DNA from: Streptomyces halstedii
Lineage (GTDB): Bacteria > Actinomycetota > Actinomycetes > Streptomycetales > Streptomycetaceae
Assembly: GCA_000720535.1 (NCBI GenBank)
Contig: JOAZ01000017.1
Span: 434,001-498,000, forward strand
Reading direction: 5' to 3'
Length of the DNA stretch: 64,000 bases
Part shown: positions 35,972-43,803 of the stretch, one piece after another
Position numbering within the stretch: position 1 is the stretch's first letter
How the letters are laid out: every line of letters starts with the position of its first letter
The notes under the pieces: generated by a model
Seen by the model: the letters and a program-made list of their open reading frames with translations, nothing else
What the model was told of the DNA's origin: nothing
The model's database searches: none
Position numbers and translations under genes: made by a program

Positions 35972-36727
35972 TCACACGCCGAAGCGACGCTGGAGGTCCC
36001 CCAGCGGACCGGACCCGCGCGGGGCGGAGCCGGGGTCGCCCGGCACCCCGGGCTCACCGGCCGCCGCACCGGTGGCCTGCTCGGGCATCAGCGCCTCGGT
36101 CGACTGGAGCAGCACCGTACCCGCCCCGACGAACTCGAACTGGTGCTCCTCGCCCGAGGTGCCGCCGATCCCGGTCAGCGAACGCAGCCCGCCCAGTACG
36201 CCGGTCATGTACCCGTGGTCGTAGTGGTGGCAGGGGGAGGGGCAGTCCGCCCAGCCCACCAGCGCCTGCGGATCGACCCGCAGCGGCGGTTCCAGGAAGA
36301 CCACCGGCCCGTTCGACGCGGCCACGAACTTCCCCGTACCGATGAGCGTCAGGAAGCCCGGCACGATCGACTGCTTCAGCGCCAGCGTCGGCTGGTACGC
36401 CAGCAGGTTGCCGGAGCGGATCGTCAGGTTGCCGTCCTCCAGGTCGAAGGAGTTGACGTCGAACGCCCGGTCCGCGAGCAGCATCTTGCCGCTGCCCTCG
36501 GCCACCACCCAGTCGCTCGCGTGCAGCGGGGAGTGGAAGCTCGCGCGGACCAGCCGCTCGAAGCGGCCGTGCCCGATGCCGTCGAAGGCGATCTGCCCGT
36601 AGTAGGCGATCATCTTGCCCTTCTGGAGGAACCACCGGCCGTTGTCCAGCTCCACGCAGAAGGTGTAGGAGTTGACGTTGTCGTCCGACGGCAGTGTCGT
36701 CGGGTCGAAGATCACGGGGGTGCTCAC
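35972..36727 (-). CDS. AIM24-family protein (third of three)
   Basis: The 251-residue product has a beta-rich AIM24/TerD-like double-psi fold, recognised by QKGKMIAYYGQIAF, GSGKMLLADRAF, SFHSPLHASDW and GSGxV-type turns. Its C-terminal 35 residues are a Gly/Pro-rich extension not present in the two paralogs. It overlaps the preceding gene by four bases (ATGA, 36724-36727). The family name comes from a yeast mitochondrial protein. The bacterial role is not established, though members are often expressed with stress or envelope genes. Confidence 0.82.
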   Translation of the reverse strand: MSTPVIFDPTTLPSDDNVNSYTFCVELDNGRWFLQKGKMIAYYGQIAFDGIGHGRFERLVRASFHSPLHASDWVVAEGSGKMLLADRAFDVNSFDLEDGNLTIRSGNLLAYQPTLALKQSIVPGFLTLIGTGKFVAASNGPVVFLEPPLRVDPQALVGWADCPSPCHHYDHGYMTGVLGGLRSLTGIGGTSGEEHQFEFVGAGTVLLQSTEALMPEQATGAAAGEPGVPGDPGSAPRGSGPLGDLQRRFGV

Positions 36728-37374
36728 AGCTTCTCCTCCGACGCCTGGACGTACACCGCTCCACTGCCCCTGAGCTCCAGCTGGAACGCCTCGCCGGAAC
36801 CGCGCCCCACCATGTCCCGCCAGCCGATCGCGGTGGACAGCTTGTTGGTGACCTCGCCGTGGTGCGCGACGTACGCCTGCGGGTCCACGTGGACCGGACG
36901 GTCCGGGGTGATCGGCAGCTCGATCACCCCGCCGTGCGCCATCACCGCGACCGCGCCGTGCCCCGAAAGGGTGGTGGTGAAGAGCCCCTGCCCGGTCACC
37001 TGGCCGCGCACCAGGCCCATCACGCCGCCCTGCGAGCCCATGAACATGGTGCCCTGCCGCAGCGCCCCGTCGAACGCGAGGAGCCGGTCCGCCTCCACGT
37101 ACAGGGTGTCGCCGTCGAGGTCGATCACCTGGATGTGGTGGCCGCCGTGGCCGAACATCACCGTGCCGTTCCCCTCGACCGTCATCAGCGGCGTCGCCTC
37201 ACCCGCCACCCGCCGGCCGATCATCGACCCGAGGCCACCCTGCCCGCCCTGGATGTTGGGGGTGAAGGAGACGTCACCGCGGTAGGCCAGCATCGCGCCG
37301 CGCTGGCTGTACATCGTCTGGCCGGGCACCACCGTGGCCTCGACCATCTTGGAGTTGATCTCGCGGAACGGCAT
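36724..37374 (-). CDS. AIM24-family protein (second of three)
   Basis: The 216-residue product shows the family motifs YSQRGAMLAYRGDVSFTP, VEGNGTVMFGHGGHHIQVIDLDGDTLYVEADRLLAFD, GQGLFTTTLSGHGAVAVMAHGG and VDPQAYVAHHG. It is roughly 40% similar by eye to the protein encoded at 37374-38006. The start ATG 37374 shares one base with the upstream stop (TGATG), indicating tight translational coupling. Confidence 0.85.
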   Translation of the reverse strand: MPFREINSKMVEATVVPGQTMYSQRGAMLAYRGDVSFTPNIQGGQGGLGSMIGRRVAGEATPLMTVEGNGTVMFGHGGHHIQVIDLDGDTLYVEADRLLAFDGALRQGTMFMGSQGGVMGLVRGQVTGQGLFTTTLSGHGAVAVMAHGGVIELPITPDRPVHVDPQAYVAHHGEVTNKLSTAIGWRDMVGRGSGEAFQLELRGSGAVYVQASEEKL

Positions 37375-38006
37375 CAGAGATCGCCCCCGACGGTGTTGCG
37401 CTCGCTCGGCTGCACGTAGACGAGGCCGTCGCCCTCGAAGCGGATCTGGAACGCCTCGCCCGACCCCTCGCCCATGACCGTGCGGAAGTTCACCCCGGAC
37501 TGGAACTGCTGGCGCAATGACCCCTGATGGGCGATGTAGGCGCCCGGGTCCACCTGGAGCGGGTACTGCGGGGTCACCCGGAGCAGCACGGCCGCGCCGT
37601 CCGAGAGGATCGCGGCCTGGCCGGTGCCCTCGACGGTCGTGGTGAACAGGCCGTTCCCGCTCGCCCCGCCGCGCAGCCCGGTGAAGGCGGTCCCGGTGCG
37701 CAGCGCGGCGTCGGTGGCCAGCAGGTTGCTCGCCTCGACGTACAGCTTGTCGCCGTGCAGCGAGACGAGGTTGATCTCGCTCGCCCGGTCGGCGAAGTAG
37801 CAGGTGCCCTTCCCCTGCACCTGCATCACGGCCATGCGCTCGCCGGTCAGCCGGCGCGTCACCATGCCCCGTATGCCGTCGCCGCCGCCCGTCATCTTCT
37901 TGAAGGTCATCCGGCCCTCGTACGCGACCATCGAGCCGTTCTTCGCCTTGACGGCATCGCCCGTCAGATCGACGGCGAGCGTCTTGCTTCCCTGGAGTCG
38001 GAACAT
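37374..38006 (-). CDS. AIM24-family protein (first of three)
   Basis: The 210-residue product has an N-terminus MFRLQGSKTLAVDLTGDAVKAKNGSMVAYEG, then VQGKGTCYFADRASEINLVSLHGDKLYVEASNLLATD, NGLFTTTVEGTGQAAILSDG and VDPGAYIAHQG. It is the promoter-proximal gene of a three-gene AIM24 operon. ATG 38006 is preceded by GTGGCG. The Shine-Dalgarno is weak, and a GTG two codons upstream is possible. The region to 38227 is a divergent promoter with the DUF3817 gene. Confidence 0.83.
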   Translation of the reverse strand: MFRLQGSKTLAVDLTGDAVKAKNGSMVAYEGRMTFKKMTGGGDGIRGMVTRRLTGERMAVMQVQGKGTCYFADRASEINLVSLHGDKLYVEASNLLATDAALRTGTAFTGLRGGASGNGLFTTTVEGTGQAAILSDGAAVLLRVTPQYPLQVDPGAYIAHQGSLRQQFQSGVNFRTVMGEGSGEAFQIRFEGDGLVYVQPSERNTVGGDL

Positions 38007-38227
38007 CGCCACGGTGCGACGGTAGCCGCCCGGCCGGTGCGCGGACAGGCCCCCAGGGATGATCCGCACCCCGGAACGACCCGGACGCGGTCCTGGAATG
38101 CGCCGATACGTGCCACGCCGGCCCGCGTGCGACCCACTGCCGTCCGGGGTGCGGGACGATGCCACAATGGAGGTGCTTGTGCCTGCGTTCACAAGCCGTC
38201 ACGCCCCCTCCCACCGAAGGTGCCCTC

Positions 38228-38578
38228 GTGGACATCAAGACCGCTTCCGCCCTGCACCGGCTGCGCCTCATCTCGCTTCCCGAGGCGCTCTCCTTCCCGG
38301 CGCTGATCATCTTCGGCTCGGTGCTCAGCCGGGTCTCGGACATCGACTTCCTGATGATGCCGCTCGGCGCGCTGCACGGCATCCTCTTCACGATCTACGT
38401 CGTGTTCCTGCTGGACGTGTGGAACAAGGCCAAGTGGCCCCTCAAGCGCGTCGCCCTGTTCTTCTTCCTCGCGGTGATCCCCTTCGGCGGGCTGTACGGC
38501 GAGAAGCTCCTCAAGCGGTACGAGGCCGACGGCGTCATCGCCGCCCGCGCCCGCGCCGAGGGCACGGTGAACGTATGA
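38228..38578 (+). CDS. DUF3817 family small membrane protein
   Basis: The 116-residue product has three hydrophobic segments (about residues 18-36, 45-66 and 72-92). The conserved [28 protein letters not shown] is typical of DUF3817. GTG 38228 follows GAAGG. A second member of the family lies at 46630. Its stop overlaps the start of the next gene (ATGA, 38575-38578), so the two were meant to be co-translated. The function is unknown. Confidence 0.85.
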   Translation: MDIKTASALHRLRLISLPEALSFPALIIFGSVLSRVSDIDFLMMPLGALHGILFTIYVVFLLDVWNKAKWPLKRVALFFFLAVIPFGGLYGEKLLKRYEADGVIAARARAEGTVNV

Positions 38579-38906
38579 TCGTCGCCTCCTCCGTCAGCCC
38601 GCTGGGCGTCGGCGAGGACGTGGGCGAGTACGTCGCCGACGCCGTCCGCGTCGTCCGCGAGTCGGGGCCGCCCAACCGCACCGACGCGATGTTCACCTCG
38701 GTCGAGGGTGAGTGGGACGAGAGTGGGGTCTCCCCTGCTCGAACGTAGTTGAGAGCTTGGGGAAGGACGTGGTCAAGCGCGCCGTGGCCGCCGTCGAGGC
38801 CCGTGCCGGCCGTGTCTCCCTGGTCCTGAAGGCCGACGTCCGGCCGGGTGTCACCGACGGTCTGACCTCCGAGGTGGAGACCGTGGAGCGCCACCTGTCC
38901 CGCTGA
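38575..38906 (+). pseudogene. MTH1187-type thiamine-binding protein, disrupted by a dispersed repeat
   Basis: The N-terminal part ([29 protein letters not shown]...TSVEGEWDE, 49 residues) is the start of an MTH1187/YqgV-family protein. These are small ferredoxin-like proteins of about 100 residues that bind thiamine-like ligands. The matching C-terminal part ([26 protein letters not shown]..., to the stop at 38904-38906) is in another frame. Between them lies a 45-bp repeat (38721-38765) with an in-frame TAG. Removing about 38 net bases would give a 97-residue protein of normal family length. The 49-residue N-terminal peptide may still be made. Confidence 0.85.
38721..38765 (+). repeat. Dispersed 45-bp repeat, copy B, inside a coding gene
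   Basis: Read on the minus strand the unit begins CTTCCCCAAGCTCTCAACTA and matches copy A near scy at 38 of 45 positions. It contains GGGGTCTCCCC, which is nearly self-complementary, and CCCC/GGGG arms about 23 bases apart, so it can fold. It has no open reading frame and must have been placed by other means. I recall similar short repeats scattered in many Streptomyces chromosomes. Confidence 0.82.
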
Positions 38907-38910
38907 CGGC

Positions 38911-38949
38911 GCGTGCGCCCGGCTCCCGGGCGGGGCGGGGGGCGCACGC
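38911..38949. terminator. Hairpin terminator between thiamine-binding remnant and RiPP locus
   Basis: The arms GCGTGCGCCC (38911-38920) and GGGCGCACGC (38940-38949) pair perfectly across a G/C-rich loop. It separates convergent transcripts and marks the downstream edge of the RiPP operon. Confidence 0.75.
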
Positions 38950-38974
38950 GGGCCGGTGGGCGGGGCGGGCGGGG

Positions 38975-39658
38975 TCAGATCGCCATGGCCTCCTGGACCC
39001 AGCGGTTGACCCGGTAGGGCACCCACCACATCAGCTCGCCCACCGGCAGGACCAGGCGTTCCTCCCGGAACTCCGTGAGGACGTCCTCGGGCAGGGTGGT
39101 CGCGGGGGCGCCGTGGGACAGCCGCTCGATGGCCTCCTGGTAGTGCGGCTCGTCGGCGGTGAAGCGCCTCAGGTCGCCCCAGCGGCGGTCGCGGATCTGG
39201 ACGAAGCCCGGCCCCTGGCGCCACAGGCACTTGCCGAGGTAGTGCCCGTCACGCCAGCCGGCCAGGACCTCCGAGGGCTTCGCCGGGCCGTCGATCCGGC
39301 GCGGCGGCTGGAGATGGTTCAGGATCTGCCAGGTGTCCGAGTCCGCCGCGTCCAGGCGGAGTTCCCAGTCGACGAGCACGGCGCGCGCCGTCAGGTCCCT
39401 GACGAGGCTCAGCCGTCTGACGGTCCGGGCCGCGGCGGCGGGGGTACCGGTGTCCGTGAGGTCCACGGCCCCCGCCAGGCGCACCTGCCGCGCCCCCTGG
39501 TCCCACAGCCGGTCGCAGGCCTCGGCCACGGGGCCGGTGAGTTCGAGGTCGCCCAGGGACATGCCGGGCAGGGAACGCGCCGCCGCGTCGTAGTCGCGCC
39601 ACGCGGAGACGGCGAGGGGCTCCTCGGGGGCGGTGCGGGCCGGAGTGGTGGTGCTCAT
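38975..39658 (-). CDS. DUF5825 family protein, partner of the radical SAM enzyme
   Basis: The product has 227 residues, is soluble, and is rich in Trp and Arg. Features are VSAWRDYDAAARSLPGMSLGDLEL at the N-terminus, RAVLVDWELRLD (strand), LGKCLWRQGPGFVQIRDRRWG and a C-terminal LVLPVGELMWWVPYRVNRWVQEAM. I recall DUF5825 as a family that occurs next to RiPP-maturation radical SAM C-methyltransferases, which is the case here (36 bases downstream of it). Plausible roles are peptide recognition or a chaperone for the enzyme, but neither is established. The start is ATG 39658. Confidence 0.78.
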   Translation of the reverse strand: MSTTTPARTAPEEPLAVSAWRDYDAAARSLPGMSLGDLELTGPVAEACDRLWDQGARQVRLAGAVDLTDTGTPAAAARTVRRLSLVRDLTARAVLVDWELRLDAADSDTWQILNHLQPPRRIDGPAKPSEVLAGWRDGHYLGKCLWRQGPGFVQIRDRRWGDLRRFTADEPHYQEAIERLSHGAPATTLPEDVLTEFREERLVLPVGELMWWVPYRVNRWVQEAMAI

Positions 39659-39693
39659 CGATGCGGTCCTCCTGGGTGCGTCGGGGGTGGGCG

Positions 39694-41637
39694 TCAGACG
39701 GTCAGTTCCTCGGGTACGGGGTCCGTCCCGGCGCCGGGACCGTCCTCGGTGGCCAGGTCCCGGCCGTGGCGCATGAAGTCCAGGCGGAGCAGATCACCGT
39801 TGACGGCCGCGGGGGCGAGGTGCACGTACTGCCCGGCGTCGGTGAAGACGAGCCCGAGGCCGACCCACCGCAGGAGCAGGTCGCGCACCCGGTCCTCGTC
39901 GACGGCCTCGCCGGGGACGCGGGCCGCCACCTTGCGGGTGAGCGCCTGCGGGGTGTGCGGCTGGTCCAGGAGCCGGAAGAGCGCGATCTCGTACGGGTCG
40001 GTCAGCTGCATCGTCCGCCAGGCGAACGCCCGGCGTCTGCTGACCAGGACGATGCGGTCGCCGAGGTCCGTCTGTGTGAGCCTGGCGCCGGCGTGGTGCT
40101 TCTTCCACGCGGCGAGGGTGTCGTTGAGCGCGGTGACGGTCGCCTCGCCGATCCCGCGCTCCGGTGCCTCGAAGACGTACGCGAGGTCGTGCAGCTCCTC
40201 CTCGGGGAGGTCGTACGTGAAGCGGTAGTGCAGTTCGGGGCGCAGCCCGGAGAAGCCCAGCTCCGGGCGGTTGAAGTAGGGGCTGAAGCGCTCGATGGCG
40301 ATGCGCGCCGAGAGGTCCACCGGGGGGTTGAGGTGTTCCAGGGCCGGTATCTGGGCGATGACGGGGTCGTAGTCCTCGGCCGTCTCGCCGGGGAAGCCGT
40401 GCAGGTAGTTCCAGGACACCGACAGCCCGGTCTCCGCGCCGTCGCGGAGCATCCGCACGTTCTGGCAGCCGCTGACCCCCTTGTCCATCAGGTCGAGGAC
40501 CCGGCTGTTGAGGCTCTCGATACCCGGCTGCACGTAGATCAGCCCGGCGTCGGAGAGCGTGCGGAGCTGGGAGCGGCGCATGTTGGCCTTGATCTCGATG
40601 TGCAGCCGCAGGTCGTAGCCGCTGTCGATGATGCGCGGCAGCACGGTGGAGAGGTAGCCCATGTCGAGGATGTTGTCGACGACGTACATGTCCAGCACCC
40701 GGTGGCGGCGGGCGAGGTCCATGATCTCCTCGTAGAACACGTCCGGGCTCTTGCTGCGGAACTGCATGAAGGAGCCGTTGAGCCCGCAGAACGTGCAGTG
40801 GTGCTTCTCGCCCCACCAGCAGCCCCGGGCCCCCTCGACGACCAGCTTGGGTTCGACCCAGTTGCGTGCCACGGACGACGCCAGCCGCTCGAAGTAGCCG
40901 CTGTAGTCGGGCGGCAGGATCGTGGCCGGCGGCAGCGGGCTGGTGGCCATGGGGTTCGCCACGCTCGCGCCCTCCGCGTCGCGGTGGCACAGCCCGGAGA
41001 TCGTGGACAGGTCGGTGGCCCCCTCGGCGAGGGCCGTCAGCAGGGCCGGGAAGGCGGCCTCCCCCTCGCCGCGGATCACATGGTCGACGAACGGGAAGGT
41101 GCGGTGTACGGCCGCGCCCTGTTCGGCGTCGCAGTTGGCCCCGCCCATGACGGTCACGATGTGCGGGGCGAGCCGCTTCACGTGCCGGGCGGCGGCCAGG
41201 GCCGCGGTGTTCTGCTGGAAGGTGGAGGTGAAACCGACGACGTCGGGCGCGTACTCCACGATGCGGCGGGCGATCGTCTCGACGAACTCCGGTACCTGGC
41301 GGTGGAGTTCCTTGGTCATCCGCATACGGGACGCGCGTAGCTTGCCGCTCATGGCGGCCGTGAACTCCTCCTCCCGCCAGGCCGGGTCGTCGTAGAGGGC
41401 GGAGGAGAAGACCCAGTCGCCGCATCCCAGGAAGTAGGAGGACAGCGCGTAGTACTCGTAGTCCTCCGCGGTGAACTCGGTACGGCGGGTGATCCAGTCG
41501 GTGAACTCAAGGTTGGCGTGCAGGACCTCGGCGCTGCCGCCCGGCACGTGTTCGTCCACACTGCGCTTGAGGATTCCCAGCGCCAACGAGGGAAGGTCGA
41601 TCGGCGACCAGGGCATGTTGACCAGCAGTACGCGCAT
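39694..41637 (-). CDS. Cobalamin-dependent radical SAM C-methyltransferase (RiPP maturation)
   Basis: The product has 647 residues. The N-terminal cobalamin-binding domain (about 1-215) starts MRVLLVNMPWSPIDLPSLALG and includes PDVVGFTSTF and VMGGANCDAEQGAA. The radical SAM domain follows, with cluster ligands Cys273, Cys281 and Cys284 in a C-x7-C-x2-C pattern (GCWWGEKHHCTFCG). This is the spacing of the RiPP-maturation subfamily and not the common C-x3-C-x2-C. Later motifs include IEIKANMRR, YVQPGIESL and SWNYLHGFPGE. The C-terminal region (about 540-630) looks like a winged-helix or PqqD-like peptide-binding part, but this is uncertain. It probably adds methyl groups to unactivated carbons of the precursor at 41745. 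It needs a [4Fe-4S] cluster, SAM and cobalamin. The start is ATG 41637. Confidence 0.92.
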   Translation of the reverse strand: MRVLLVNMPWSPIDLPSLALGILKRSVDEHVPGGSAEVLHANLEFTDWITRRTEFTAEDYEYYALSSYFLGCGDWVFSSALYDDPAWREEEFTAAMSGKLRASRMRMTKELHRQVPEFVETIARRIVEYAPDVVGFTSTFQQNTAALAAARHVKRLAPHIVTVMGGANCDAEQGAAVHRTFPFVDHVIRGEGEAAFPALLTALAEGATDLSTISGLCHRDAEGASVANPMATSPLPPATILPPDYSGYFERLASSVARNWVEPKLVVEGARGCWWGEKHHCTFCGLNGSFMQFRSKSPDVFYEEIMDLARRHRVLDMYVVDNILDMGYLSTVLPRIIDSGYDLRLHIEIKANMRRSQLRTLSDAGLIYVQPGIESLNSRVLDLMDKGVSGCQNVRMLRDGAETGLSVSWNYLHGFPGETAEDYDPVIAQIPALEHLNPPVDLSARIAIERFSPYFNRPELGFSGLRPELHYRFTYDLPEEELHDLAYVFEAPERGIGEATVTALNDTLAAWKKHHAGARLTQTDLGDRIVLVSRRRAFAWRTMQLTDPYEIALFRLLDQPHTPQALTRKVAARVPGEAVDEDRVRDLLLRWVGLGLVFTDAGQYVHLAPAAVNGDLLRLDFMRHGRDLATEDGPGAGTDPVPEELTV

Positions 41638-41705
41638 GTCGGTTCCTCTTGGACAAGGGCGGAAGCCGGCCGCGGGGCGGACGGCCGGCCGTGGGCACGG
41701 GCAAC

Positions 41706-41738
41706 GGCCGGCCCGGCGGCACCGCCGCCGGGCCGGCC
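41706..41738 (-). terminator. Strong hairpin between precursor and radical SAM gene (attenuator candidate)
   Basis: The 15-bp arms GGCCGGCCCGGCGGC (41706-41720) and its complement (41724-41738) pair with a 3-base loop, starting 6 bases after the precursor stop. There is no T run on the minus strand. A partial terminator or mRNA-stabilising hairpin is likely, which would give more precursor than enzyme transcript. Confidence 0.8.
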
Positions 41739-41744
41739 GGTGGA

Positions 41745-41864
41745 TCAGTCCTCCTCGCCCTCCTCGGCGGTACGGAACGGCACGGTGATCGTGATGCCGA
41801 TGCCCGGCTTGCGGTTCTCCTCGTCACCCGCGAGCGGGTCGTTGTGGATGATGTCCTTCTGCAT
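41745..41864 (-). CDS. 39-residue RiPP precursor peptide
   Basis: This short gene has ATG at 41862-41864, GAGGAG about 8 bases upstream and TGA at 41745-41747. The peptide starts MQKDIIHNDPLAGDEENRKP (1-20), continues GIGITITVPF (21-30) and ends RTAEEGEED (31-39). The middle is an uncharged block of beta-branched residues flanked by Pro20 and Pro29. Both ends are charged, as in a leader-core-follower plan. C-methylating radical SAM enzymes often act on Val, Ile and Thr, which fill this block. It lies between the S9 peptidase (25 bases upstream) and the methyltransferase gene. I know no described peptide with this sequence. Neither a Nif11-type nor a nitrile-hydratase-type leader is seen. Confidence 0.85.
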   Translation of the reverse strand: MQKDIIHNDPLAGDEENRKPGIGITITVPFRTAEEGEED

Positions 41865-41889
41865 GGGTGGTTCTCCTCTCCATCAGGCG

Positions 41890-43803
41890 TTACGCGGTGT
41901 CGTCTCCCGCCGCGTCGTGGGTGCGGCGGGAGCCCCCCTTCCGGGTGGAAGGGGGCGTCTTGGGGGCGCGGAGGGGGCCGCGCAGTTCCCGGTCGAGGAA
42001 GCCGACGGCGCGGCGCAGCACGGCCACGTGGTCCTCGCCCTCGTAGCCGTCGTGGCCGCTGTCCAGCCACATCGCCTCGTGGCGGGCACCGGCCGCGCGC
42101 AGCGCGTCGAGGTAGCCGCGCACCTGGCCGGGCGGGCACTTGGCGTCGTGACCGGCGGCGACCACCAGCACCGGGTCCGCGACCCGGCCGGCGTAGCTGA
42201 TCGGTGAGTTACGCGCATAGCGTGCGGGCACGGTGTCGGGCGTACCGCCGAAGAGCCGCTCGTCCAGGGCGCGCAGGGCGGGCGTGGTGGTGCGGTGGGC
42301 GGCGGCGCAGTCGGCGACGGGTTTGACGGCGACGCCCGCCTGCCAGAGGCCGGGGCGTCTGCCGAGCGCGAGCAGGACCAGGTAGCCGCCCCAGGAGACC
42401 CCCCACAGCCCGGTGGCGTCCGCGCGTATCAGCCCCCGGCCGACCAGGTCGGCGCGGACGGCGGCCAGGTCGTCGGTCTGGGCGAGCCCCACGTCACCGC
42501 CGGGCTCCCGCCGCCAGTGAGGCCCGTAGCCGGTGGATCCGCGGTAGTTGACCCGGGCCACGGCGAAGCCCGAGGCCACCAGGGAGTGCACGATCCCGTC
42601 GTAGGCGTCGCGGTCGTGGTCGGTGGGCCCGCCGTGCACCAGGAAGACCGCGGGCACCGGTCCCGAGCGGTCCGCCGGGAGGCTGAGCAGGGTGTGCACC
42701 GGCCCGCCCCGGCCGGTGGTCCACAGGTCCCGGTGGTCGCCCGGCACCTGTACGGAAACCGTTCCCAGCGGCGGGAGGGCGGTGCCCGCGGTGGAGTACA
42801 TCCGGGGCGGGTGGGCCGTGTCCGTCCAGAGGACGTGGACGTCGTCGTCCCGGCGGGGCGCGGCGTCGAGCAGGCTGCCCGGCCGGGTCGGCACCTCCGC
42901 CAGGGTCCGGTCCGCGAGCCCAGCGCGGTACAGGACGCTACGGCCGTGCCGGTCCTGCCGGATCAGCACATGGCGGCCGTCCGGGTACCAGCGGGCGGTG
43001 ATCTCGGTGTCGAACGCGCACCAGGGATGGGTGCGGAGTCCGCCGTCGGGGGTCCAGCAGGCCGGCAGATAGCGGTCGTCGGTCTCCTGGACGAGCAGCA
43101 GTTCGTCCGCGCCGTCCCGCCGTACGGGGGCGAAGCCCAGGGCCCAGAGGCGGTGGCGCTCACCGGACAGGACGGCGGCGACCCCGCCGTCCGAGGACAG
43201 CACCGTCACCGCGCGGGCGGAGCCGGCGGGGCCGCCGAGCGCCAGCAGACCGGCGGAGGGCGTGGTCCCACGGAGCGTCACCAGGCCGTTTACGCGCGTC
43301 ACTTCGCGTGCGGGGCCGCCCCGCGTCCCCGTGTACACCGTGGTGGAACGGGGCCCGCCGACGCCCATGACGACGGTGGCGTCGTCGCCGACGGACAGGC
43401 CCCGGGGCGTGCCGCGGGGGACCCCGGTCAGTCCGGGGCGGTCGGGTCCGCCGTCGAAGGGCTGGAAGAGCCAGCGGCCCGCGCCGCGCGCGTCCTCGTC
43501 GAACCACCAGACGTGCGCGGCCGGATCCACCGCGCTGTGCGCGGTGCCCTGTGGACGGTGGGTGACCTGCCGGGCGCGGCGGGCCGACGCGTCCCAGGTG
43601 AAGATCTGGCACCGGCCGTCCGCGTCGGCGGTGAAGGCCATCCGGTCCGGATCGCCCCCGCACACCTGGGGCAGGGAGCCGTGGTAGACGTGGAAACGCG
43701 CGGGGGCCCCGTCCTTCGCCGCCGTCTCGCGGCTCCCGGCGCCGCCCGGTCCGTCGTGGCCGGTCGCGGGGGCCGCCCCTGGGAGGCGGGGGGACCCGGT
43801 CAC
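41890..43803 (-). CDS. S9 family serine peptidase (prolyl oligopeptidase/acyl-peptide hydrolase type)
   Basis: The product has 637 residues. An N-terminal beta-propeller region (about 30-370) has repeated blades such as DADGRCQIFTWD and AHVWWFDEDA. The C-terminal alpha/beta-hydrolase domain has the nucleophile Ser near 470 in GVSWGGYLVLL, Asp near 551 in VAAGHDAKCP and His near 583 in WLDSGHDGY. GTG 43803 overlaps the exporter stop (GTGA, 43800-43803). In this locus it probably trims or excises the modified peptide. S9 enzymes of other peptide pathways can also cyclise. There is no signal peptide, so it acts in the cytoplasm. Confidence 0.88.
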   Translation of the reverse strand: MTGSPRLPGAAPATGHDGPGGAGSRETAAKDGAPARFHVYHGSLPQVCGGDPDRMAFTADADGRCQIFTWDASARRARQVTHRPQGTAHSAVDPAAHVWWFDEDARGAGRWLFQPFDGGPDRPGLTGVPRGTPRGLSVGDDATVVMGVGGPRSTTVYTGTRGGPAREVTRVNGLVTLRGTTPSAGLLALGGPAGSARAVTVLSSDGGVAAVLSGERHRLWALGFAPVRRDGADELLLVQETDDRYLPACWTPDGGLRTHPWCAFDTEITARWYPDGRHVLIRQDRHGRSVLYRAGLADRTLAEVPTRPGSLLDAAPRRDDDVHVLWTDTAHPPRMYSTAGTALPPLGTVSVQVPGDHRDLWTTGRGGPVHTLLSLPADRSGPVPAVFLVHGGPTDHDRDAYDGIVHSLVASGFAVARVNYRGSTGYGPHWRREPGGDVGLAQTDDLAAVRADLVGRGLIRADATGLWGVSWGGYLVLLALGRRPGLWQAGVAVKPVADCAAAHRTTTPALRALDERLFGGTPDTVPARYARNSPISYAGRVADPVLVVAAGHDAKCPPGQVRGYLDALRAAGARHEAMWLDSGHDGYEGEDHVAVLRRAVGFLDRELRGPLRAPKTPPSTRKGGSRRTHDAAGDDTA

